Below, one piece after another: positions 17,501 to 26,998 of a DNA stretch of 64,000 bases; within the stretch, counting starts at the first letter, position 1; each line of letters opens with the position of its first letter. Under the pieces are notes generated by a model. It searched no databases. It saw only the letters and a program-made list of their open reading frames with translations, and was not told the origin of the DNA. The position numbers and the translations under genes were made by a program. The stretch lies in contig CBDDKR010000001.1 in NCBI GenBank assembly GCA_965230345.1, forward strand, positions 310,001 through 374,000, read 5' to 3'. The DNA comes from JADKBO01 sp965230345 (GTDB taxonomy: Bacteria; Bacteroidota; Bacteroidia; Chitinophagales; Saprospiraceae).

Positions 17501-20357
17501 TTATGGTGTGACAATGGAAGTCCTACTTCCAGGGGGGAATACGTGTTATGTAATAGAAACTGTTCCTGTGTTAATGCGGCCAGATTTTGAATCTCATTTT
17601 GGTTGTGGTCCATCTGGAACTAGATCGGTTCAATTTTATGACCGAACAGAATACTTGAATGGATTGCCAGGGTCATTTACGTACAACTGGAATATCTCAG
17701 GCGTTGGAACAATGACAGGAAGCAATCCTATTATGAATTTGGCGCCTGGTACATATACGGTAGACCTTACGATTAACTATTCAGGAGCTCCATATTCTAC
17801 ATCTTGTATTGTAACTAAAACAATAGTAGTCCCTGATGTAGTAGGAGTGTCGTTGCCATCAAACATAACCGTTTGTGAAGGGAATCCTGTTTCTTTTACT
17901 TCAGCTGGAAGTGGTCCAATTGTATCATCGTTTTGGGACTTTGGTGATGGAAGTGTAAGTTTTGATTCAAGCCCTTCAAAAACTTATGATGAAGTTGCGA
18001 GCAACACAAATTTTACTGTGACCTATACTGCGATGGATGATTATGGCTGTTTAGAGACAGGGAGTACAATTGTAACTGTACTGAATAACTCTTTAGAAGG
18101 AAACGTAAGTATAGTTCCAGGAGTGACAACGGCTGCATGTGATCAGCTAACTTTAAGTGCAAATGGACCTGGGGTAATAACAGGATATGATTGGATTAAT
18201 GTATATGATCCTTCAGTTTCCATTGGTACTTCTCAAAATCAAGTAATCACTAGCTCTGGCGTATATGGAGTTGAACTAATCAATGGTCAAGGATGTAGAG
18301 CATTTATTGAGTCTGAACCGATGATTATTTATCCAAGTCCCGATCCAATATACTCAGGAGAAATAGAATATTGTGTCGGAGAAACGATTGAGTTGAATGC
18401 TATGTTAGGTAGTGATTACGATTATGAATGGGTATTAGGTGGTACTACAACAGGACCTAGTTTTACCACAGTAATTAACACTCCAGGGACGTATACATTA
18501 CAGTTTACGATAACGGATAACAATGTAATGAATCCTCCTGGATCTTGTTCAACTACAGTTCCAATCGAACTTACAGTTCATCCTAACCCTACTGTAAGTA
18601 TTGTAGAGCCATTTGTCTGTGCTCCTGGACTGGCTAATGTGTCAAGTCCAAACCCTAATTATATATATAGTTGGAGTAATGGTGATATTGGTCCAGTAGC
18701 TAATGTATTATACGAAACGGCAATTGAAGTTACAGCCACAGATCAAAATGGATGTGAAGCGAAACATCTTGTTGAGGTATCTGAAGGACCAGACTTTTGC
18801 AATACAATGGTTGGATGTTATAACTTTTGTGAGGGCAATCCTCAGTTAAACTGGTTAGGTCCCGTTGGACCCAATCAAACGCCACCATTTTATACTTATC
18901 AATGGTTAGTAATGGATCCAAACGGAGTGTTCAATCCTGTACCAGGTGAGACTGGACCAACTTTCCCATTCGGAATTTCAGGATATGGATCTGGTTTCTA
19001 CCAAGTTGAAGTAACAGATGAGTTTGGATGTGTGGACACCTCAGGAATAATTGATATTGATATTTCAGAAGAATGTGTATGTGATGTTGAAGTAAAAGAA
19101 GTAAAATTGATGTGCACTGGAGAGTTTGATCAAAATGGAAATCCTATTTACGATATTACCATTACCTTGGTTAATAGTGGGTTGGGTATCAGTGGTTGGA
19201 ATATTCAAACAAATGGTGGTACGCTGATGAATATCATGCCTTCTTCTATTCCCGGCGGAACACCTTCTAATCCAACCTTGACTCATCTGACAGGACAATA
19301 CATATGGGACGGTAATGTTAACTCACTTTATGCTCTATTTACAGGTTTTAACCTTAATACTGGTGAAGAATGTAGATTCGATTTCGATGTGGAAATACCA
19401 TCTTGTAATACTGAACCATGTGATTTCGAAATCAAACCATTAGAACCAAAATGTAAAGGAGTAGTTGATGGAGTTTATTATTTTAATATGGATTGGATTT
19501 TCCACAATTACGGTAATGCTCTTGATGTCTTACTAATTAAAACAGATCATGATATACATCATGTGTCGGTATTAAGTGGATCTCATGTTCCCGGCAATAC
19601 GGATAGTCAAATGTCCCTCTTGTTTTCGACAAGTAAACCGGGAACGGTGTGCTTTGATGTTTATTTGCAAGATGCGTCAGGAGAGATTTGCTATTATCAG
19701 GTGTGTGTAGATTTCAAAGAAGATGAGTGTAAAGAAATCAAAGATTGCGAATACAAATATAAGGCGACTGCCAAATGCTTGTACCAACATAGCATAGGTG
19801 CCTATTATTACAGTTTTGATATAAAAATTCAAATACCAAATCCAGGATTGTATAATACAAGTTTAGTTCCTACTTATGGTCCTTACAATGTTCTGAACTA
19901 TAATACATCCGTAACAGGAACAAATGTTCTGAATATCACTGGTGACTATGTAAGTTATGATGGACAGACTGAACCTTGCTTTGATATTATTTTGACCAAT
20001 AGTATAACGGGAGAAATTTGCGTGTTTTCGAAAGTATGCGTCAAAATATTGGAATACTGTAATAATTCACTCTATAGAATTGGTGAAAATGCTTTGATTA
20101 ACGAATCTGAAATCAATGTTTTTCCAAACCCAACTTCTGGATTGTTGCAAATTGTTGGTCTAAAAAGTGCTTTAGAAGAAAATGATATTGAATTGAGTAT
20201 ACATAATTATTCTGGAGAACTTGTGAAGACGAAAAGATTGAAACGAGATGATTTCAATTTAATTGATTTACGAGATTTATCCGAAGGGTTGTATTTAATC
20301 AAAATCCATCTCAATGATCAAATCGTTGTTAAAAGAATTATTCTTGCAAAGCAATAA
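14532..20357 (+). CDS. Giant PKD-domain surface protein with T9SS sorting domain
   Basis: 1941 residues. A hydrophobic signal peptide (FFLFALCSFAVIGN) follows a basic segment; the real start may be Met10 at 14559. The body is a string of Ig/PKD-like beta domains: PKD signatures YLWDFGDGETS near residue 264, WIYGDGSTG near 967 and FWDFGDGSVSF near 1134, with Cys-rich segments such as CVCDVEVKEVKLMC near 1517. The last ~80 residues form a Por/type IX C-terminal domain (INVFPNPTSGLLQI ... GLYLIKIHLNDQIVVKRII). It is exported by the type IX system and probably surface-attached as an adhesin or matrix protein. It stands divergent from a sigma gene and upstream of a second T9SS cargo and a CHAT protease. 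Confidence 0.9.
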   Translation: MLQQAIYFSMIKSKSRYRLVRTVFFLFALCSFAVIGNSQITGDQDVCAGETEMYSISIPGAVSYLWTTVDGQIAGADNQSNVFVTWQVASSGASVNVAVTNSSNVTSNYNLNVSVNDNPNPIIVSEFESGCIDNPGKEDHQGGDRPPEIDDECLKACEDTKIKYYIAFDDPNSVYSWNVFGGVISSQNSNGSVIYVTWNSPAGSSGLLQVTETTINGCEGMAERCVDIIDVPKAIFDIEPQAPQYCLDQDIFFMNQSLGNNLSYLWDFGDGETSIDENPVHQFDTEGIYVVWLKAYNECGCVDSIKQEIKIIDEPAPEIECISTVCANDISYYALTNVCPNYTSLVWSVTGGSILSGQGTLSPEIKWADVPVGILEVEVDGCACSTTARAEIPIISDNLSIDGPMSICVEEEAMFSIPCQPGRVMTWSAPGGDIVSRNPHDHEVLIQYNTPGTYFIKVTLSENAALKCGRDELEIVYEVKVVPKAIITPGDDEFCEGDSQNFTVSYAGGGCMGSNPFDWQIFDGTGSAVTGVTSTCTYTLPSNLPPGNYELVANLDPSDYKVCNHEVSHYFVVHPKPPVPQFGTGELIVCPNEAFEYTAIPDMGNIIEWTIVGGNSGGATLRTGNEISVVWTSLPGTLEIRQYSSDGLGCTSDPILVIVEEIDPLLFDIGGINSTCAINQVAFPFTTGVPATSYNWKLVPEELGSIVSGQFTNEVEVVFQSPSNLVFPTSVDLVLEAVVCGNPITYSHTIALEALDISLNLPTGPLCEGDFMTVSATSNLAGYNTHYNWYVNGVLQPGNAATNTLNTAGLNGTLSITVEGIVNDPGSACDGSTSTDAGQIVVLSAPDVTIPNLVHLCGNDPMIISATQQSIPGGGTGFYNYTWLDPTNTPITPSPNAAAITLDPNTALTGVYTVVITDPVNGCSITESIVMDNQCDPLPPCPANNSFSWSVDCQTATLVPSIGTGTFVQWIYGDGSTGVSNTHFYNRPANYGVTMEVLLPGGNTCYVIETVPVLMRPDFESHFGCGPSGTRSVQFYDRTEYLNGLPGSFTYNWNISGVGTMTGSNPIMNLAPGTYTVDLTINYSGAPYSTSCIVTKTIVVPDVVGVSLPSNITVCEGNPVSFTSAGSGPIVSSFWDFGDGSVSFDSSPSKTYDEVASNTNFTVTYTAMDDYGCLETGSTIVTVLNNSLEGNVSIVPGVTTAACDQLTLSANGPGVITGYDWINVYDPSVSIGTSQNQVITSSGVYGVELINGQGCRAFIESEPMIIYPSPDPIYSGEIEYCVGETIELNAMLGSDYDYEWVLGGTTTGPSFTTVINTPGTYTLQFTITDNNVMNPPGSCSTTVPIELTVHPNPTVSIVEPFVCAPGLANVSSPNPNYIYSWSNGDIGPVANVLYETAIEVTATDQNGCEAKHLVEVSEGPDFCNTMVGCYNFCEGNPQLNWLGPVGPNQTPPFYTYQWLVMDPNGVFNPVPGETGPTFPFGISGYGSGFYQVEVTDEFGCVDTSGIIDIDISEECVCDVEVKEVKLMCTGEFDQNGNPIYDITITLVNSGLGISGWNIQTNGGTLMNIMPSSIPGGTPSNPTLTHLTGQYIWDGNVNSLYALFTGFNLNTGEECRFDFDVEIPSCNTEPCDFEIKPLEPKCKGVVDGVYYFNMDWIFHNYGNALDVLLIKTDHDIHHVSVLSGSHVPGNTDSQMSLLFSTSKPGTVCFDVYLQDASGEICYYQVCVDFKEDECKEIKDCEYKYKATAKCLYQHSIGAYYYSFDIKIQIPNPGLYNTSLVPTYGPYNVLNYNTSVTGTNVLNITGDYVSYDGQTEPCFDIILTNSITGEICVFSKVCVKILEYCNNSLYRIGENALINESEINVFPNPTSGLLQIVGLKSALEENDIELSIHNYSGELVKTKRLKRDDFNLIDLRDLSEGLYLIKIHLNDQIVVKRIILAKQ

Positions 20358-20380
20358 TTATTTATATTGTTAACTAATGC

Positions 20381-20410
20381 AAAGCGCCCTAGATTTCTAG
20401 GGCGCTTTAT
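20381..20410 (+). terminator. Stem-loop terminator after the PKD protein
   Basis: Perfect 13-bp inverted repeat AAAGCGCCCTAGA / TCTAGGGCGCTTT (20381-20393, 20396-20408), unusually GC-rich for this region. The T-tract is short, so termination may be partial and the next two genes may be reached by read-through. Confidence 0.7.
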
Positions 20411-20459
20411 CAAGTTTTAAAAAAAACATCATTTTTTATTGAATTAATATTCCAATATC

Positions 20460-22145
20460 ATGCAGTTCACCCCCCATATCCAGAAGACTTTTAAAAGAGC
20501 AATTCTTTTGCCTGTAATATTTTTCGCATTCGGATTTGCCAAAGTTTTTATGCTTACAGTTAATTATACGAGTCTTCATAATAACTACACTTTTACACAA
20601 TCTCCATCTTCTTTTTCAGGAGATGATTTGTATTTTAGTATAGGTCCAACTGGACAACCTCAGTATGGGGAAACCGTTGAATGGAATGTATTTTCAGGAA
20701 CGAATGCAGAAGCAAGATTTTATCATTTAAAGAAAGGTGATTTTGGTTATGCGGCAATAGAGAATTATCATCAAAATATATCGTTTACTGGAGCCGAAGT
20801 GTTTGATCCTCAGAATAATCAAGATATGGATATGAATGAGCAATGGATTAAGGTTGAAACGTCTTGGAATTTTGCTCCTAGTTCATATAATATTGTAGTA
20901 ATTGCGTTTACCAATCATAACGATACCGAAATTTCAAATGGTAGTATTGATGTCAGCTTCCCGTTTTGTGCCAATCTGGACTTTCAAGAATTAAAAATTT
21001 ATAATGATTGGATTGAACCAAACTATACTCAAAGTAATAATTTAAATACCCAATCGGAAGTTTTTACCTTTGAATATGAAGACTTAAAACCCGATGAAAT
21101 TAGGTATATTTATATGTATATGAGTATCGGTGGGAGAAACTCTAAAGAGAAAAACACTGTTTCCCAATTTGATATAACAGCAAATATGGTTGGGTTTGGA
21201 GCTGATAATTTGACCAGTTTGGTTAACCCAATCCCTCACGACCCTAATGCAATGTATTTAATGAATACTTATTACCAAGGAGCATTTACCCAATGTTATG
21301 ATTTGATCGATTATCCAAATATGTATCAAGAGTGTTTAAATAATAACATCTCGTGGTTTGGAATGGAAGATACTTCTTGTGATAAAGATATTCTACATGA
21401 GCCGAAAGAGCCAACGTGGGACATAGACTATAAGTTTGAGAATAAATCTTGCTACATTATTGAATACCCATACTGCCATTTAAATTCTGAAGATCTATAT
21501 TATAGAGTTAGTTGTTTTAACGATGGAGCAGGATTGGCAAAGGATGTAATTATTCAATCTGACTTCGAACACCCTACATGGGAGCCCTTTGAACATTTAG
21601 CATATAAGTTGTTTCAGACTACAAATTATCCATTGATGAATGTGGATGAATCGTATTGGTATCCTAATTTAAAATTTGGGTTAAAAGATATCTACTTGCC
21701 TGGGTTGGATGATCAAGACACTGTTAGAATGTACTCAGAATGCTCGACATCTATCAATTATAAAGCTACAACACTATGCGATATAAATGAGGTTATTCTG
21801 GCGCATTCTAATATTGTCTTTACGGATGTCAACAATAATGCCCAACAACCAATATATACCAATCAAGTAAATGCAGTTCCTTATGAACCATTGAATGATT
21901 GGGATTATTGTGCTTCATGTTCTGATGATCAAAAATCCGAAAGAAGGAATGATGATATTCAAATATGTAAGATTGAAATATTTAATGTAAATGGTCAACA
22001 CATTCATACGGTTGAATCAACTCGTCCTTATGAAAACAAAATGGAAGACTATTTTAGTCCTACATTTGATGCTGGAGTTTATTTCATTAGAATATCTGAA
22101 AATGGTAAAATAAAAACAGTTAAATATTTTCACTCAAGACAATGA
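20460..22145 (+). CDS. Secreted protein with type IX sorting domain
   Basis: 561 residues with an N-terminal hydrophobic signal (AILLPVIFFAFGFAKVFML). The body is beta-rich and has repeated strands like those in DUF11-type conserved-repeat proteins (SYNIVVIAFTNHNDTEISNG, RVSCFNDGAGLAKDVIIQSD). The C-terminal ~60 residues resemble a T9SS type A sorting domain (IEIFNVNGQHIHTV ... GVYFIRISENGKIKTVKYF). The function is not recognised. It lies 39 bp before the TPR-CHAT gene in the same direction, suggesting that a surface protein and a periplasmic protease are co-expressed. Confidence 0.8.
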   Translation: MQFTPHIQKTFKRAILLPVIFFAFGFAKVFMLTVNYTSLHNNYTFTQSPSSFSGDDLYFSIGPTGQPQYGETVEWNVFSGTNAEARFYHLKKGDFGYAAIENYHQNISFTGAEVFDPQNNQDMDMNEQWIKVETSWNFAPSSYNIVVIAFTNHNDTEISNGSIDVSFPFCANLDFQELKIYNDWIEPNYTQSNNLNTQSEVFTFEYEDLKPDEIRYIYMYMSIGGRNSKEKNTVSQFDITANMVGFGADNLTSLVNPIPHDPNAMYLMNTYYQGAFTQCYDLIDYPNMYQECLNNNISWFGMEDTSCDKDILHEPKEPTWDIDYKFENKSCYIIEYPYCHLNSEDLYYRVSCFNDGAGLAKDVIIQSDFEHPTWEPFEHLAYKLFQTTNYPLMNVDESYWYPNLKFGLKDIYLPGLDDQDTVRMYSECSTSINYKATTLCDINEVILAHSNIVFTDVNNNAQQPIYTNQVNAVPYEPLNDWDYCASCSDDQKSERRNDDIQICKIEIFNVNGQHIHTVESTRPYENKMEDYFSPTFDAGVYFIRISENGKIKTVKYFHSRQ

Positions 22146-22184
22146 TTTGATTAAATAATATAAAGTTGAATTAATGGATCAATA

Positions 22185-24935
22185 ATGATTAGAAATATTT
22201 CCATAGTCCTTTTGGGAGTAGTAATTCCGTCATTCTTAATTAGCCAAAGTGGAGTGATATCCAATTTGGATTCAATAGTAGGTTATAGGTTAGAATCGGA
22301 TTGGACCAATTATCATAATGAAATAAATAAGGTCGTTACGGATAAAAATGCATTATCCCGAGATGATGAAATCATTGGTTTTATTTCTGATGAATCGTTT
22401 TCACTTCAGGAGAATAATGAATTGGTCGAAGCCGGATACATATGGAATTATGCAGGAAAGATGTACGCAGTTTCGGGTAATTTTGACAAAGCAGTTCCGT
22501 ATTATGACAAAGCAATAAATCAGCTTTCAAAAGTTAATGACACAACATATCTTCATCTTATTCATTATTACAATGCTCAAGCCATTATTCTTGGAGTTAA
22601 TGATCCTTCTAAGGCTCTTGAATCTAGTACAGAAGCCTTAAGGCTTTATAAACATAAAAAAGAAGCTAATCCACGCATTTTAGGGAAGTTACATTATGCT
22701 CAGGGTTGGGCCTATCGCGGATTAAATGAATATGATAAAGCCATCGAATCGTTTTCCAAATCTATCGAACTAAGTAAAGATGAAGATGGATACGTAGAGA
22801 CATTTGTCTGTCGTACCTATTTAGAGATGGGGCTTCATTCGAAAGCTCTTAAGTCAGCTTTAAGAGCTCATCAAAAATACGAAACACTATATGGTGAAAA
22901 GAATAATGAATATGTATTATTAATTGGAAGAGCTAAATCAGGAATGGGCTTGCATGATGAAGCAATAAAATTAATAAGAGAGTCCATTGAGCTTGGTAAA
23001 ATGGAATATAGTATTCATCATTCAGAGTATATCAAGTTATACTATTTTTTAGCTGAAGCACAAAACAAAGCAGGTAGTTTTGATGATGCACTTATAAGCA
23101 TCAATAAAACATTTGAGCTGTCCATTCCAGGAGTGTCAAAATTTGATCAGACATTAGCAAATATTTATAGCCCATTTCCTAATTTATGGGTTTTGGATGG
23201 ATTAATCTTAATGGGACAGATACATCTATCTAAGTTTGATGAGACAAGAGATTCAACCACATTGTTTATTGCATTGGATTGTTTCGATCGGAGCATAGAA
23301 AATGTGCATTTGAAAAGAGCAGAACTCGAAACATGGAAATCTAAGCAAGAATTTAATAAATACGGCTTTGATGCATTTGAAGGCGCAATTGAGACTTCAT
23401 ACAAATTGTATAAGCATACCAATGATATCAGGTTCTTGAATCGGATGGTAAACTATATGGAAGGAAGCAGGTCAATAGTATTAAAATCTTATCATGCAGA
23501 AGTTGAAATGCAGGAAAGAATTATACCTCAAGAGCGAAGACAGCAATTAGCATCTATTAAAAGAGAATTGGCAGAGATTGAAAAGGCATATTATCTTGCT
23601 GTTGATTCAAATAAAATCTATGAGGTTGAAAGCCTGAATAAAGTGATAATAGAGAAGCGCAAAGAGTGGACGAATATGGTCAAACCCTTTTCGGAATATG
23701 TGTTTCAAAATGAATCAAGAGCATACCAAAACTCCGTTAGTATTAAGGATATTCAATCTTCCATAGGTGATTCATCGATCGTTCTAATGTTTTTTAATCT
23801 ACCCAAAGAATTAATCTCAGTAATTATTGGTAAAAAAACGGTTTCGGTAAATGAAATTCATAGTACAGAAGTATTGACAAATGGTATAACTCGTCTATAT
23901 CAATCAATTTCAGATTGGAGTTTTATTCTAGAGTCTTTAAGTAATGCTACAAAGGTGTATGAAGATAATGCACGAATACTCGGTGACCTTCTCATACAAG
24001 ATGTGATTCCTGATGATATGAAGTATAATAAACTTATTATTATGCCACATGATAATCTATTTTCTATCCCATTTGAAGTATTAATGTTAGATGAGCAAAT
24101 GCTTCTAGAACAAGCAATAGTACAGTATGCTCTATCATGTGACCAAATTATTTCTTCGGTAGAAAGAATTAAGAATAATGACAATTTTTTAGGCGGATTC
24201 GCACCTGAATATCAAAATGAGCGGAATTTATTAGCAAAAGAGAAAGATGTCAATCTTAGAGGAGAGTTGATTGATCTACCTGGAACCAGGAAAACGTTGT
24301 CATTCCTATCCGATAAATTTGGAGGTCAAATGTGGTTGGGTAAAGAGGCTACAAAAGAGGCGTTCCTAAAAAATGCACATCGTTTTAAAATGCTTCATTT
24401 AGGAATGCATGGTCAAGTGCATAATGAAGTTGCGCATTTATCAAAACTCTATTTTAGTAATGATGAGCAATCCAGTCTTACTATTGGCGAAATTCAATCC
24501 ATGAATTTGCAGGCAGAAATGGTTGCGTTGAGTGCATGTCAAACAAATGTGGGAATTCTAAAAGAAGGGGAGGGACCTCTGAGTTTGGCTTATGCATTTT
24601 TATATGCAGGATCTAAAAGTATACTGTCAAGTTTGTGGAGTGTGCCTGATGATCAATCTTCCCAAATTATGGTGTCTTTTTATGATCATTTGAGTAAGGG
24701 ATTAGAAAAAAGCCAATCACTTAGAAAAGCAAAACTTGATTATCTTAATTCAGCAGTTGGAATTGAACGACATCCATCATTTTGGGCTGGATTTATATTA
24801 ATAGGCCATGATCAACCAATATCAAATGAGGCTTCTAACTTAACGATTCTTATTATTGGGCTCATTGCATTTATTGTATTGTTTATTCGGTTCATTATTG
24901 GACAACAAAGACGAAAGAATCTTGAAATGATGTAA
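22185..24935 (+). CDS. Membrane-anchored TPR-CHAT protease, module 1
   Basis: 916 residues. The order is: signal peptide (ends near ...FLISQS, residue 21), about eight TPR-like repeats (residues 60-330, e.g. YDKAIESFSKSIELSKDEDG), a coiled region (430-500), and a CHAT caspase-fold domain (about 600-870). The catalytic dyad is visible: His742 in HLGMHG and Cys785 in LSACQTN, followed by YAFLYAGSKSILSSLW. A C-terminal membrane helix (about 882-904) precedes a basic tail, which predicts that the protease faces the periplasm. CHAT proteases act with TPR regulators; the substrate is unknown. Inference: it acts with the neighbouring sigma/anti-sigma pair. Confidence 0.88.
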   Translation: MIRNISIVLLGVVIPSFLISQSGVISNLDSIVGYRLESDWTNYHNEINKVVTDKNALSRDDEIIGFISDESFSLQENNELVEAGYIWNYAGKMYAVSGNFDKAVPYYDKAINQLSKVNDTTYLHLIHYYNAQAIILGVNDPSKALESSTEALRLYKHKKEANPRILGKLHYAQGWAYRGLNEYDKAIESFSKSIELSKDEDGYVETFVCRTYLEMGLHSKALKSALRAHQKYETLYGEKNNEYVLLIGRAKSGMGLHDEAIKLIRESIELGKMEYSIHHSEYIKLYYFLAEAQNKAGSFDDALISINKTFELSIPGVSKFDQTLANIYSPFPNLWVLDGLILMGQIHLSKFDETRDSTTLFIALDCFDRSIENVHLKRAELETWKSKQEFNKYGFDAFEGAIETSYKLYKHTNDIRFLNRMVNYMEGSRSIVLKSYHAEVEMQERIIPQERRQQLASIKRELAEIEKAYYLAVDSNKIYEVESLNKVIIEKRKEWTNMVKPFSEYVFQNESRAYQNSVSIKDIQSSIGDSSIVLMFFNLPKELISVIIGKKTVSVNEIHSTEVLTNGITRLYQSISDWSFILESLSNATKVYEDNARILGDLLIQDVIPDDMKYNKLIIMPHDNLFSIPFEVLMLDEQMLLEQAIVQYALSCDQIISSVERIKNNDNFLGGFAPEYQNERNLLAKEKDVNLRGELIDLPGTRKTLSFLSDKFGGQMWLGKEATKEAFLKNAHRFKMLHLGMHGQVHNEVAHLSKLYFSNDEQSSLTIGEIQSMNLQAEMVALSACQTNVGILKEGEGPLSLAYAFLYAGSKSILSSLWSVPDDQSSQIMVSFYDHLSKGLEKSQSLRKAKLDYLNSAVGIERHPSFWAGFILIGHDQPISNEASNLTILIIGLIAFIVLFIRFIIGQQRRKNLEMM

Positions 24936-25264
24936 TTGCAGTTCAGACTAGGCCCCAATTACATATTAGTATTTGGGAAACTAAACCACTTAGAATTATA
25001 CCCAATATTTAAAATGGTTGAGAACTTAATACATGTTCTATTTCGAAGCATATAAACTCTTTTTTTAACCTGCTTATTTCAATATTGTTCATAGCAATAT
25101 GACCATGATCATTAATCATTCTGAGTGTGATCATGTACTCTCAGTCTAATTCAATAGAATTTTGTTACGAACCGCTTAATTGTGGAGAGTAATAGTTGAA
25201 TGATGTTGAGGTAGATGACAATTTTAGGGGTACAAGACAATTTGATAATTTAAAAATTACACAT

Positions 25265-25621
25265 ATGAAGATTCAAGAAAATGACAAGGTAGTTGATGTT
25301 CAAAATAGATTTCATGAAGTTTATCCATTATTGTTGTTGAGATTTTATAATGTAGAGCATGATCATTTTGAAGGGTCTCCGAAAAAAAATGAAGTAGATT
25401 CTGAGAGCTTCTTGAATGTACTTAATCCTTCCATTAAATCGGGTGATATTTCGATAGATGAGAATATCTCAGTTGATGAACTGGAAACTACTTTCGAAGA
25501 AGAGTTTGGCTTACATGTTCAGGTGTTTAGAAAGTCTGGGGGACAGTGGTTGCAAACTTCGGTGACAGATAAGTGGCCGTTAAAACAACATGTAGAAACA
25601 GCACTTAGATCAGAGTCATAA
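25265..25621 (+). CDS. Conserved hypothetical protein
   Basis: About 118 residues from ATG 25265; the frame can be extended to a TTG at 25196, which is less likely. It is soluble with no signal. The N-terminal half resembles a small alpha/beta fold (VDVQNRFHEVYPLLLLRFY). The C-terminal half has a compact motif (ISVDELETTFEEEFGLHVQV, then WLQT) that I associate with a small Bacteroidota family found near stress proteins, but I cannot name a function. It precedes the flavodoxin-like gene by 4 bp, so it probably leads the hypothetical-flavodoxin-UspA operon. Confidence 0.7.
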   Translation: MKIQENDKVVDVQNRFHEVYPLLLLRFYNVEHDHFEGSPKKNEVDSESFLNVLNPSIKSGDISIDENISVDELETTFEEEFGLHVQVFRKSGGQWLQTSVTDKWPLKQHVETALRSES

Positions 25622-25625
25622 TTGA

Positions 25626-26120
25626 ATGAATCCTTCGGTTACGATTTTATATTTTTCACTGACAGGTAAGACCAAAGAAATAGCACTACAATGTAGGAAT
25701 GCTCTTGGTGATGCTGAAGTTATAGAAGTTGAAATAGGTTGGCTGGCATATATTCTGAATTGGTTGAGAATTCCATATTTTCAATGGATTCAAAAAAGAA
25801 AGATTCCGTTATCGGCTCACAAGAATAGTATGCTGACATCGGATGTTCTTTTGATTTGTACGCCAGTCTGGTTCAATGGATTGCCATATCTTTTGAAAAA
25901 AAGGATTGGAGAATATCAAATATTATCCAAAAGTGTTTTGGCTATCTGTACTTATCATTCGAGTCAAGGGAGGGTGTTTGATGAATTGAATGCAGCTATA
26001 TCCCCTTTGGAAATATCACGTAAATGGAGCATGTCGAATGATACTCATAGGAATGATTCCATTGATGTTGTTTCTTCGATCCTGAAAGAAATTAAAGAAC
26101 AGTTTAATACTAAACAATGA
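25626..26120 (+). CDS. Flavodoxin-like protein
   Basis: 164 residues with a flavodoxin fold. The first strand and phosphate-binding loop ILYFSLTGKTKEIA fit the S/T-x-T-G-x-T FMN site. LLICTPVWFNGLPYLLK matches the second flavin loop region and VLAICTYHSS the fourth strand. It is likely a small electron-transfer or quinone-reductase-like protein, not a classic acidic flavodoxin, since it carries a basic patch (IQKRKI). Its stop overlaps the start of the universal stress protein gene by 4 nt (ATGA), so the two are translationally coupled. Confidence 0.75.
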   Translation: MNPSVTILYFSLTGKTKEIALQCRNALGDAEVIEVEIGWLAYILNWLRIPYFQWIQKRKIPLSAHKNSMLTSDVLLICTPVWFNGLPYLLKKRIGEYQILSKSVLAICTYHSSQGRVFDELNAAISPLEISRKWSMSNDTHRNDSIDVVSSILKEIKEQFNTKQ

Positions 26121-26956
26121 AAATACTAATACCAACAGATTTTTCAGAAAACGCAAGTGATGCCCTTAAATACGCACTTCATTTTATTGGTCAAAGAAAG
26201 GCAACATTGCATATATTACATGTAGTAGATAATACCACTCCTTCACCAGCTCCTGAAGTTCCTGCAATGAGTACAGAGATGTTGTCCATGAAGATTTCAG
26301 CAGCAAAGGATATGATGAAGGCCTTGGAGATAACAAGTAAAGAATATTTATCCCAACAGAATCACAATATTGAAATTTCTACAAAAGTGGTAGCTGGTAT
26401 GGTAATAGACTCTATGTTGGATTATATCGAGGAATCCCATATAAATATGGTCATCATGGGTACTGAGGGTGAAAATCATGGGCAATTGGACAAGTTTTTT
26501 GGTACCATTACAACGCGTTTTGTAAATATGTCAACGGTACCTGTAATATTTGTTCCAAGAGGATCATCATTCACTAATTTGGACGAACTATTGTTTGCTA
26601 CTAAGATAGAGCATTCAGACCCATTCGAATTGGATCGAGCCTTGAAATTGATCGCACAATCAGATACCAAACTGAGATGCCTTCATATCTCTAAAAGTGG
26701 TTACGACAAAGATGACGAAGAGTTAAAAGAGTTTTCGGAATACTTATTGAATCATGCCTCTTGCTCACAATCCATATTCTATGTAGAAGAAGGGGAGGAT
26801 ATTGAAAATATGATCAAGATTTACGCAGATACATATAATTCAGATTTGATCATTATTAGCAAATCGAAAAGGTCCTTTTTAGAGCGATTTTTTAAGAGAA
26901 GTCATGCAGAGGGCATGATAAATATAAGTACTCGACCTCTGTTTGTGTTGGATTGA
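26117..26956 (+). CDS. Universal stress protein, tandem UspA domains
   Basis: 279 residues carrying two Usp-type Rossmann-like domains. The first (1-150) begins MKILIPTDFSENASDALKYA and ends with a nucleotide-loop-like VIMGTEGENHGQLDKFFGTI and TVPVIFVP. The second (about 150-279) is shorter and ends with LIIISKSKRSFLERFF and STRPLFVLD. Such proteins help survival in starvation or redox stress, often binding ATP. It overlaps the flavodoxin-like gene by 4 nt and is followed 42 bp later by deoC. Confidence 0.92.
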   Translation: MKILIPTDFSENASDALKYALHFIGQRKATLHILHVVDNTTPSPAPEVPAMSTEMLSMKISAAKDMMKALEITSKEYLSQQNHNIEISTKVVAGMVIDSMLDYIEESHINMVIMGTEGENHGQLDKFFGTITTRFVNMSTVPVIFVPRGSSFTNLDELLFATKIEHSDPFELDRALKLIAQSDTKLRCLHISKSGYDKDDEELKEFSEYLLNHASCSQSIFYVEEGEDIENMIKIYADTYNSDLIIISKSKRSFLERFFKRSHAEGMINISTRPLFVLD

Positions 26957-26998
26957 TGTTCAATTTGTATATTAAGTTTTAGATCAATAAAAATACAA

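Noticed and set aside
25081..25140. ATGATCAT/TGATCA palindromic patches upstream of 25265 as a Crp/Fnr operator
   Set aside because: The half-sites do not share one axis of symmetry and no matching site was found before the other cluster genes.
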